From IMG/VR virus record IMGVR_UViG_3300024520_000116, positions 1 through 47,975 of that record: a DNA stretch of 47,975 nucleotides. One strand, 5' to 3'. Numbering within the stretch: position 1 is the first letter of the stretch; the number at the start of each line of letters is the position of its first letter. A program made the translations under genes and the position numbers. The notes under the pieces were generated by a model. That model did no database searches and was not told the origin of the DNA. It saw only the letters and a list, made by a program, of their open reading frames with translations. This document shows, one piece after another, positions 1 through 7,180 of this stretch. The stretch comes from a virus.

Positions 1-2
1 AG

Positions 3-1664
3 CAAACACCGGAGCTTACTCGACAGATCGCACAGCTTGAAGCGAGCCTTAAGAAAAGGATCGCAGCGGCTAGCCAACGGGCAGCAACTAGGAAACGAGG
101 AGCAGTCACCCAGACTGAGAAGCCGATCGATGCCACCATCAGGCTAGGCCGTGGTGCGCCATCTATTGCTTCCCAGCAGGCACGGATCCGTGCTGAGGTT
201 GCTGCTCGCGACAAGCGCCAGGCTGCCCTACGGAAAGCGCAGCGTGAGGCTAAGGCTGATGAACGTCGTCGTCAGCAGATTGCCGGGCGCGAGCGTGTGC
301 GGGCTGACCGCCAGACGGGTCGTCTCATTACGCGTGGGCGTGGGAACATCAATCGTCGCGGCCAGCTATTCACTCGGGGCCGTGGAAACTTTGATCGGAA
401 TGGTAACCCGATCAGTCGGCAACGTGGTAGGAACATCGCCCCCAAGATCGTCGTTCCGAAAACTCCTGAGAAGATCGCAGAGGAGAACAAGGACCAGAAC
501 ACTAAGGCCCGTGCCGCACTAGAGGCTATTCGGAAGGACGGTATTAAGGTCAAGAAGGGTGACCCTGCACGCGGTGCAGCAGCAAAGAAGGCTGTCGAGG
601 CTGCGCGGAAGGGGAAGGAGGCAGCGAAGAAAGCTGCTCCCGGTGCATCTGCAAAACGCCGCCCAGGCCAGACAGGACAACCGACAGCTAAGACTCCGGG
701 AGTTACTCCAGGCCAAGATGCCGCATCGAAAGCGCTCAAGAAAGCTCTTGAAGATCGTCGTCTCCGAAAGATCAATCTCGAAAGCCTCAAGGAATCAAAG
801 GTTCGGAATCTCGGTGGCCTAAAGTTCGCTCAAGAATCCGATCTTGCTAAACAAAAGAAACTCCAGGATATTGATCCCCGGAAAAGGACTGAGCTTCAAC
901 AGCGTGAGTTGCTCCAGCTAAGGGAACGGACTAAGATCGCGGCAGAAACTATTAAGCGTCTTGAAGAAGACAAGGCTCTTGATGACCGCATCCGCAAGGC
1001 TAAGCAGACGATCGCGGAGGAAACTTCGCGGATCAATAAAGCGAATGATGTTGGTGGCCTAGATCTTCCGGTCGTTGGTGCAAAACTCAATCCAGCACTC
1101 GTTGCAGCCCAGAAAGAATTAGCAGCGGCAGAGGCTGAAAAGAGACGACGTAATAAGGTCCAGACTCCCGAGGAGAAGGCTGCCGCAGCTGAGAAGTTAA
1201 GGCTCGCACGGATCAAGCAAGATGCCGACATCCGCGCACTTGCCCGTGGGGAGAAGACTCCGTTCAAGAAGCCGGGCACTGGCGTCAAGGATGCGATCAC
1301 TACAAAGACGATCGAGGCCGCTGAGAAGCAAAAGCTGGCTGCTGAGTTAATGATTCAGGCTTTCCAAGCTAGGCTCCCCAAAAGTCCTGAGCAGCTTAGA
1401 GCTGAGCGCGATCTCCAGTTTGAGAATGCTAAGAGGGGTATTCCCCCTAAGCCAATCACAACTCAAGTACTTCCCTTCGGGCAGTTCCGGCCTGCGGGCG
1501 AGATCGCTCCAGCACCGATTACTAATGTCGGTGGCATCAAGGTTGAGATTATTGGCGGCACGCAAAATCCGAAGGAAATTGCACGGTTGGTTGTCCCTGA
1601 AATTCAACGAGGCATCCGACAGGGCCTCATTCGTTTAACTCCTAGTAGAGGAAGAGCAAGATGA
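3..1664 (+). CDS. Probable tape measure protein, C-terminal part (5' end cut by window)
   Basis: The reading frame is open from the first base, so the start lies outside the window; 553 residues are visible. The protein is extremely rich in Lys, Arg, Ala, Glu and Gln, with long predicted helical or coiled-coil stretches, as in rod-like virion proteins that set tail length. The last 40 residues change character: a short strand (IKVEIIGG), then a helix PKEIARLVVPEIQRGIRQGL. This resembles the C-terminal end of many tail tape measure proteins. The TGA stop overlaps the ATG of the next gene by four bases, and tail-type genes follow. It could instead be another coiled-coil structural protein. The role is inferred from composition and position; no catalytic motif is seen. 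Confidence 0.55.
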   Translation, partial: QTPELTRQIAQLEASLKKRIAAASQRAATRKRGAVTQTEKPIDATIRLGRGAPSIASQQARIRAEVAARDKRQAALRKAQREAKADERRRQQIAGRERVRADRQTGRLITRGRGNINRRGQLFTRGRGNFDRNGNPISRQRGRNIAPKIVVPKTPEKIAEENKDQNTKARAALEAIRKDGIKVKKGDPARGAAAKKAVEAARKGKEAAKKAAPGASAKRRPGQTGQPTAKTPGVTPGQDAASKALKKALEDRRLRKINLESLKESKVRNLGGLKFAQESDLAKQKKLQDIDPRKRTELQQRELLQLRERTKIAAETIKRLEEDKALDDRIRKAKQTIAEETSRINKANDVGGLDLPVVGAKLNPALVAAQKELAAAEAEKRRRNKVQTPEEKAAAAEKLRLARIKQDADIRALARGEKTPFKKPGTGVKDAITTKTIEAAEKQKLAAELMIQAFQARLPKSPEQLRAERDLQFENAKRGIPPKPITTQVLPFGQFRPAGEIAPAPITNVGGIKVEIIGGTQNPKEIARLVVPEIQRGIRQGLIRLTPSRGRAR

Positions 1665-2176
1665 CCGCATTACTGGAAAGGCCCCGCGAGCAGTTCTCTC
1701 CAAAGGGCATGTTCGAGATTACGATCTCGGATAAGAAGACCGGGAAGATCAGGAAGCAGCTCAAGGTTCCGAACGGCATTACTAATGTCGGGAAGGACCA
1801 TGCACTCGACAGCACCTTCGACGCTGCAACCCAGATCACGTCCTGGTACATCGGGATGGTGGATAACGCCGGGTTCGTTGCATTCAATGCTACCGACACT
1901 ATGGGTGCCCATGCTGGCTGGTCCGAGTTCACGGCATACTCAGAAGGCACTCGCCCTGAGTGGGCACCAGATGCTGCTGCCAGTCAAGCAATCACGAACG
2001 GCACAGTCCGTGCATTCACGATGTCTGGTGCTGGAACGCTCAAGGGTCTGTTCATCGTCAGCGACAGCACGAAGGGTGGTGCTGGTGGTACGCTCTGGGC
2101 GACTGCTGAGTTCACTTCGACGATCGCCGTGACGGCCAGCGACCTCATCAACATCACCTACACGATCACGACCTAA
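1661..2176 (+). CDS. Small virion structural protein (paralogue of 11484-12062)
   Basis: A 171-residue protein in the tail module, starting in an ATGA overlap with the upstream gene. Its middle contains GAHAGWSEFTAYSEGTRP, followed by a Thr/Gly/Ala-rich beta region (TMSGAGTLKGLFIVSDSTKG) and a C-terminus ITYTITT. This layout (W-x-E-F..Y..x-RP, then alternating hydrophobic strands) recurs in small phage structural proteins near tail genes. A related protein lies at 11484-12062, with GWTELVNYAGSRPTF in the matching place. It is probably an exposed beta-sandwich virion component. The exact location on the particle cannot be told from sequence. No enzyme motif is visible. Confidence 0.6.
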   Translation: MTALLERPREQFSPKGMFEITISDKKTGKIRKQLKVPNGITNVGKDHALDSTFDAATQITSWYIGMVDNAGFVAFNATDTMGAHAGWSEFTAYSEGTRPEWAPDAAASQAITNGTVRAFTMSGAGTLKGLFIVSDSTKGGAGGTLWATAEFTSTIAVTASDLINITYTITT

Positions 2177-4029
2177 TGACTTCCACACTTGTAGCTGCAC
2201 GCCCACTTTCAGCAGACTTCGTCTCTGCCGCATCGGCACCTACGTTTGGTGTGCGGAATGGGCATCGTTTCATTGAGTTCCCGGATAGCGTTGACCGCGA
2301 CGCTTACTGGTCTGAGGTAATGCCTGATCATTACTCGGCCGCCGGGCTCACCGTTCTCGTTCGCTGGATGGCAACATCAGCAGTTGCTGGCGACGCCTTC
2401 TGGGGCATCAACTTCGAGAGGCATGATGTCGGTGGTACTGACCTCGATGTCGATAGCTTCACGACTCAGCAGACGATCGCATCGACAGCGCAGGCGGCTC
2501 CTGGCCAGATCTCTCAGGCTGTCATCGTCTTCACGGATCTCCAGATCGATGGGCTCCAGGCAGGTGAGTCGTTCCGATTGAGGGTCCGTCGCGTTGGAAC
2601 CAACATTGCTGACACCATGTCCGGTGGTGCTCAGCTTATTGCTGTCCACATCCAGCAAGCCGGAACAGGCGTTGGTGGCGGTGGCGGTGGGTTCTTCACT
2701 GACGGCATCGGTCTTAATGCTGCGCTCGGTAAGGGCACCACGCTTCCGCTCGCGGGTGGTGAGAACTCTTTCGCTCAGGGCGACGAGTCCGAGGCGAATG
2801 CAGCCAACTGCTTCGCTCTGGGCTTCAACGTCCAGGTCGATGAGATCGCATCCTTCGCGGCTGGTGACAACATCACCATGGTTGACACTACCTACAACCT
2901 AGGTGGGATGCTGGCCATCGGAGATACGCTCACGGTCAGTGAGTATGCTTCGGCAGCCATCGGCCTCAGCAACGTTGTCACCGGGCATCAGTCTTTTGCC
3001 CACGGTCAAGGGCACACGCTGGCAGGGAATCGCTGCGCGGCCTTCGGCTATGACAACGACTCCCCATATGCTCCAGTTGAAAACGTCTTCATGGCTGGGC
3101 AGGGAAACACTGTCGGCCCTGCCGATGGCCAGAACATCTTCATGCAGGGTGAATACAACTATATCGACGGAGCCTACGTTGACGAGGTTTTCGTCCAGGG
3201 TGAGGACATTAGTTTGACCGCTGGAGGGGATAAGATCTTCGCACAGGGCGACGACATCTCAGCCATCGGTGGCCAATACATGATGTTCCAAGGGGACACG
3301 ATTCAGTCTCTCAGCGCGACGGACTATGGGCTCTTCGGGCAAGGGACCTATCTCTACTTCCGGGGAGGCTGCCAACAGGTCATGACTCAAGGTCGTGACC
3401 ACCAGATCTATGGGGTAACCTACTCCATGCTCCAGGGTCGGAACTTCAATGTTGGCAACGTGACCTACGATGGGCATAGTCGGGTCTTCGCCCAGGGGCA
3501 CACTCTAAACATTGGACTCACGTCCATCGTGACGAACGTGTTCGCACAGGGCAGTAACCATCAGGTCAACGGCGACCGAACCTTCGCACAGGGTGAGGGC
3601 TGTGTCGTCGATCGTGACGACCAGAAGACCTTCTCTGCGGATCGCCTGACACTAGGCGCAGCGCAGTGGTCTAGCATTATTAAGCATATCGAAACGACGA
3701 ACAACACGCAGACAGCGATCATCACCCTCGATCTTGAGGTGGATAAGACTTATGTCTTCCGTGCCGTCGTCGCCGCTCGAAGGACTGACGCGAACGGTGA
3801 TGACGCATCGTTTGTCCTCGCTCAAGGAACAGGATATCGTGACGTTGCTGGGGCAGCTGTATTGGCAGGAACCCCAAAGGCACTCACCAAGGAGATTGCC
3901 GCCGGGGCAGTCAACTACCTCGCAGACATTGCATCTTCCGGCAATAACATTCTTCTCAGGGTCACAGGGGACACGCTTCACACTGTTGAGTGGATCGCCG
4001 TCCTCGAGTTCGCAGAGGTGCTAGGATAA
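2176..4029 (+). CDS. Tail fiber/adhesin-like protein with FAQG beta repeats
   Basis: A 617-residue protein beginning in a TAATG junction with the previous stop. Residues about 1-170 form a beta-rich N-terminal domain ending in a Gly run (GVGGGGGGFF). Residues about 190-480 are built of degenerate repeats with F-A-Q-G or related cores (SFAQGDE, CFALGFN, SFAHGQG, VFMAGQG, IFMQGEY, VFVQGED, IFAQGDD, TFAQGEG), spaced mostly 14-28 residues apart. This resembles the left-handed beta-roll of YadA/Hia adhesin heads, where SxAxG repeats trimerise. The last 130 residues form a separate C-terminal domain. A trimeric receptor-binding fiber or tail-tip spike is the likely role, acting outside the virion at host attachment. 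The repeats are seen; the trimer and receptor binding are inferred. Confidence 0.65.
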   Translation: MTSTLVAARPLSADFVSAASAPTFGVRNGHRFIEFPDSVDRDAYWSEVMPDHYSAAGLTVLVRWMATSAVAGDAFWGINFERHDVGGTDLDVDSFTTQQTIASTAQAAPGQISQAVIVFTDLQIDGLQAGESFRLRVRRVGTNIADTMSGGAQLIAVHIQQAGTGVGGGGGGFFTDGIGLNAALGKGTTLPLAGGENSFAQGDESEANAANCFALGFNVQVDEIASFAAGDNITMVDTTYNLGGMLAIGDTLTVSEYASAAIGLSNVVTGHQSFAHGQGHTLAGNRCAAFGYDNDSPYAPVENVFMAGQGNTVGPADGQNIFMQGEYNYIDGAYVDEVFVQGEDISLTAGGDKIFAQGDDISAIGGQYMMFQGDTIQSLSATDYGLFGQGTYLYFRGGCQQVMTQGRDHQIYGVTYSMLQGRNFNVGNVTYDGHSRVFAQGHTLNIGLTSIVTNVFAQGSNHQVNGDRTFAQGEGCVVDRDDQKTFSADRLTLGAAQWSSIIKHIETTNNTQTAIITLDLEVDKTYVFRAVVAARRTDANGDDASFVLAQGTGYRDVAGAAVLAGTPKALTKEIAAGAVNYLADIASSGNNILLRVTGDTLHTVEWIAVLEFAEVLG

Positions 4030-4325
4030 TGGGAATCACGGACACAGGTAAAAGTATTCCGTCCTCGGGAGCGACCGATGCTGGATGCGCCGCACAAGTC
4101 AAGAACATCTTGTTCAGGCAAATGCGTCAGAGCCGGAAGGCGATGAGGCGCATCAACCAGTGCTTCGCAACAGCCCCGGGCGGGTCACAGGGTGTCATCG
4201 ATGCCCTCTCCCCGTCCGAGTATGCCGAGCTGAATGAGATGATGACGCCCATCACGACGCTATCGAACGATCACAAACTTACCGATCAAACCAACATCAC
4301 AGTAACGGTGCCCACCCAATCATGA
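4029..4325 (+). CDS. Small protein of unknown function in tail module
   Basis: A 98-residue protein; ATG 4029 overlaps the previous TAA (TAATG) and was preferred over an upstream TTG that would run deep into the fiber gene. The sequence starts MGITDTGKSIPSSG and has a short basic helix (RQMRQSRKAMRRI) around residues 35-50, then a polar C-terminus. No domain is recognised. Its position between the fiber-like gene and the sulfotransferase, with overlaps on both sides, makes translational coupling and a virion-associated or fiber-assembly role plausible, but nothing in the sequence proves it. Confidence 0.6.
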   Translation: MGITDTGKSIPSSGATDAGCAAQVKNILFRQMRQSRKAMRRINQCFATAPGGSQGVIDALSPSEYAELNEMMTPITTLSNDHKLTDQTNITVTVPTQS

Positions 4326-5146
4326 TGAATGTTATCGCGGGTATGCCACGTGCAGGCAGCACGTTGCTATGTAACCTGCTAAATCAGAACCCCAGCTTCC
4401 AGGCAACCAGTACGAGTATCCTCCCGGGGATGATCATGCTGATGAGCCAGTATTGGAGCAACTCCTTGGAGATCCGTGGGGCTCTTATCAACGATCGTCT
4501 TGCTACTGAAGTGCGGATGCGAGACACCATGCTTGCAATAGCACGGGCATGGTATCCCACGGATAAGACAGTCTTTGATAAAGGCAGACAGTGGACAGGC
4601 AACCTCCCTCTATTCTTTAAGGTCTTCCCTACCGGGAAGGTGATCATCTGTCTTCGGGACCTTCGAGAGATCGTGGCGTCCATCGAGAAACAACATCTAA
4701 AGAACCCGATCCTGAATGTCGCCCCCGGAATGAACGTCCGACAGCGCGTCTCGAAGATGCTCGCCCCCAAGGGGATGCTTCGGATCTGCCTCAACGGTCT
4801 ACGCGATATCCTTGAGCGCAAGCTCGACGTCTACTTCCTCCGTGCTGAGGAACTAACACGCTTTCCTCAGCAGGTTATGGAACGGCTCTACGCGTTCCTT
4901 GAGGAACCTACTTTCGAACACACCCTCGAAGGTGTTCTCAACACCGCCGAAGACGTGGATGCGCTGTATCTTCACAAGTATCCGCACGAAGGTTCCGGGG
5001 ACATCTATCCCCTCGAACCCAGCTGGCAGAAGTATCTCTCGGATGGCTTAGCATCTGAGATCACCAGTGCCTTCCCCTGGTATAACGAAGCGTTTGGTTA
5101 TGGTGGACGAAAGTTGAGGGCAATCCGACATGTCCCTGCTGCTTAA
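4322..5146 (+). CDS. PAPS-dependent sulfotransferase
   Basis: A 274-residue sulfotransferase-family protein. The N-terminal GMPRAGSTLLCNLL (residues 7-20) fits the 5'-phosphosulfate-binding loop (family consensus PxSGTxxL). KVIICLRDLREIVAS (about residues 105-119) fits the 3'-phosphate-binding strand and helix (RDxRxxxxS). Such enzymes move a sulfuryl group from PAPS to a hydroxyl or amine on a glycan, protein or small molecule. The start overlaps the previous gene (ATGA) and the stop overlaps the LamG protein start by 17 bases, so it is embedded in the tail-gene operon. The acceptor is unknown; a virion protein or a host surface glycan are the natural candidates. An APS kinase at the window's far end (47605) could supply PAPS. 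Confidence 0.85.
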   Translation: MMNVIAGMPRAGSTLLCNLLNQNPSFQATSTSILPGMIMLMSQYWSNSLEIRGALINDRLATEVRMRDTMLAIARAWYPTDKTVFDKGRQWTGNLPLFFKVFPTGKVIICLRDLREIVASIEKQHLKNPILNVAPGMNVRQRVSKMLAPKGMLRICLNGLRDILERKLDVYFLRAEELTRFPQQVMERLYAFLEEPTFEHTLEGVLNTAEDVDALYLHKYPHEGSGDIYPLEPSWQKYLSDGLASEITSAFPWYNEAFGYGGRKLRAIRHVPAA

Positions 5147-6785
5147 CGGCACGACACAGTATCTCGAACGCACGGCGTCGATCCCGACGCTGACGTTTCC
5201 GTTCGCTGTTGCAGCGTGGGTCTACCCGACCAGCCTGACAGGTGATGAGGTCATCGTCAGCTTCGGCGATACCGTTGGGAATGCTGAGTCTCAGCAATTG
5301 CTATTGGTTGCTGGTGTGCCGACTGCTCGGAGCCGTAGTGCGAGCGTCAACGGTGACGCCACAGCAACTGAGTCTCTGGTCGCAAGCACTTGGCACCATG
5401 TCCTCGCGATCTTCATCTCGGCAACGGAGCGAGAGGTCTACATCGATGGTCGTGTTGAAACGCGTGGCACGAATGCTACAAGTCTCACACCGGCTGGTCT
5501 GGACGCCTACGCTGTGGGCCGGCTCATTCAGCTTACTCCTGGCAGTTTGTTTACTGGGCGTGTTGCAGAGATAAGCGTCTGGAACCTGTCCACCACGTTC
5601 GCGCCGAGTGAATTCCTCAGCCTGGCGCAGGGCACGTCAGCACTACAGCTTCGGACCTCTGAGCTTATCATCCACGATAAGTTCCTCGGGCAAGCTCCCA
5701 CGATCGACATGATTGGAGGCTTCAGCCTCACGGCAACGGGCGCTCCGACTGTTGCAGACCATCCACCGATCGCACAGCTTGGCTTCCAGAACACACCCTT
5801 CGGCGTTGATACTGTCATCCGTGTCAGCCAAGCTCTGACCTTTGGGCAGACGGTTGTCCCGGGGCCGAACACCTTCACGCGTGATATTAGTCAACAGTGG
5901 GATCTGTTCGACTTCGCTGACAATCACATCATTATCCTGGACGTCGTTCAAGCACTGACCTTCGGGCAGTCAGCAACCACTGGCCCGAATGTCTACGACC
6001 AAGATATCACCCAGCCCTGGCTGATCAATCACACTGGTCGTCGAACGTTCAGTGCATCTGTCACGCAGGCGCTAACCTTCGGGGATGCTGCAAACCGGGC
6101 AGGAGCAGGATCGAACCAGCTCACCTTCGCTCAGATGCTCACGGCGATCAAGAGTACGCGTGGTGAAAACGCGCTCATCTTCGAGCAGATCGCCACGATC
6201 CAACATGCGATCCGGCATCTCGCGGCAGGCAACACGCTCACGTTCGGGCAGCTCGCCCAGACAGACGATGGACCGACTGGAGACTGTGACCTCCACGATG
6301 CTGGCATCGATCTCAACGGTGCAGCGACCGGTGACCTCGATGATCTCAATACCGAGATCCTTGCGCCCGCCCCTGCGGCTCTGGTTATTCGGGATACAAT
6401 TGAGTTCTTCACGCTCCTCGGGATCCCTGCACCTACGCTCACGATCAGGAACCCGTCGTTCGGGAACGGTGAGAGCCATCAGAAGGGTAACCTCTTCACA
6501 CGTCTTCGTGGTGGAGCCCCGTCGTCACGCCACGTTACGGGCAAGCCAAGGATCCGTTCCCTGAACTTCGAGGTTGCGCTGTTGAAGGACACGGACCGAG
6601 ATGCAATCCAGGTGTTTCTCAATGCCACCTTGGGGACTAAGATCCGTTTCACAGACCACAGCAGCCAGGTCTACGTAGGGATCGTAACGAATCCTGATGT
6701 GGCCATCAGTGAGGTTCACAATAACCAGCACACAGCATCGTTTGAGATGGCTCTCTCGAATGACGCAGCCTATGTTGAAGTATGA
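5130..6785 (+). CDS. LamG-domain tail protein with QALTFGQ repeats
   Basis: A 551-residue protein. Residues 1-150 look like a LamG/concanavalin-A-type jelly roll: LNGTTQYLE, FAVAAWVYP, STWHHVLAIF and EVYIDGR occur in the usual order of these carbohydrate-binding domains. Residues about 225-385 contain spaced copies of Q-A-L-T-F-G-Q (QALTFGQTV, QALTFGQSA, QALTFGDAA and weaker TFAQ/TFGQ forms), probably short beta linkers. The C-terminal 110 residues (from LFTRLRGG) form a separate domain like small tail proteins that contact the tube end. It starts within the sulfotransferase gene and ends in an ATGA overlap with the next tail gene. Likely a distal tail or receptor-binding component. The lectin fold is inferred. 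Confidence 0.6.
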   Translation: MSLLLNGTTQYLERTASIPTLTFPFAVAAWVYPTSLTGDEVIVSFGDTVGNAESQQLLLVAGVPTARSRSASVNGDATATESLVASTWHHVLAIFISATEREVYIDGRVETRGTNATSLTPAGLDAYAVGRLIQLTPGSLFTGRVAEISVWNLSTTFAPSEFLSLAQGTSALQLRTSELIIHDKFLGQAPTIDMIGGFSLTATGAPTVADHPPIAQLGFQNTPFGVDTVIRVSQALTFGQTVVPGPNTFTRDISQQWDLFDFADNHIIILDVVQALTFGQSATTGPNVYDQDITQPWLINHTGRRTFSASVTQALTFGDAANRAGAGSNQLTFAQMLTAIKSTRGENALIFEQIATIQHAIRHLAAGNTLTFGQLAQTDDGPTGDCDLHDAGIDLNGAATGDLDDLNTEILAPAPAALVIRDTIEFFTLLGIPAPTLTIRNPSFGNGESHQKGNLFTRLRGGAPSSRHVTGKPRIRSLNFEVALLKDTDRDAIQVFLNATLGTKIRFTDHSSQVYVGIVTNPDVAISEVHNNQHTASFEMALSNDAAYVEV

Positions 6786-7180
6786 TTGAACTAGCAGTCA
6801 ATAATTCGACCTCGCTCCGGTACGCCTCGATCGAGTTACCCAACCCGGTCTTTGAGAACACTGTCGGTGTCGATGCCGGTGTTGATCTGAAACGTACTCA
6901 AGACGGTACGCTGTATTCGTATATCAAGAGCAGCGACGGTCGCTTTACAATCGTGATGAGGTTCGCACGTGTCGGCTACGGGAAGACGCGCTCGGTCTCT
7001 GATTTCTTTAGGGCGATCGCCGGAAACACTTTCGATCTCACAGACCACGACGACGTACTGTGGAACGTGCGTTTCGACCAGGAGGTCTTTGATTTCACAG
7101 TGGACGGTCGTATGGGTCCTGAGGTAACGAGCCGCGAGCACTGTAGCTTTGAGCTACGCTTTATTGGGAAGAAAGTCTAA
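6782..7180 (+). CDS. Tail/baseplate protein
   Basis: A 132-residue protein between two tail genes, with ATGA overlap upstream and a TAATG junction downstream. It is predicted mostly beta: MIELAVNNSTSLRYASIELPNP, then FTIVMRFARVGYG, then CSFELRFIGKKV at the C-terminus. No exact family is recognised. Size, beta content and position directly before the large hub-like protein resemble small tail-tip or baseplate adaptor proteins. The C-terminus of the preceding protein has a similar strand pattern (HTASFEMALS versus EHCSFELRFI), so the two may be distantly related domains. Function is inferred from context only. Confidence 0.55.
   Translation: MIELAVNNSTSLRYASIELPNPVFENTVGVDAGVDLKRTQDGTLYSYIKSSDGRFTIVMRFARVGYGKTRSVSDFFRAIAGNTFDLTDHDDVLWNVRFDQEVFDFTVDGRMGPEVTSREHCSFELRFIGKKV

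Noticed and set aside
272-790. 172-residue minus-strand frame opposite the tape-measure-like gene
   Set aside because: It is Ala/Arg/Ser/Phe-rich with no motif and is explained by the codon pattern of the + strand Lys/Ala/Glu-rich gene.
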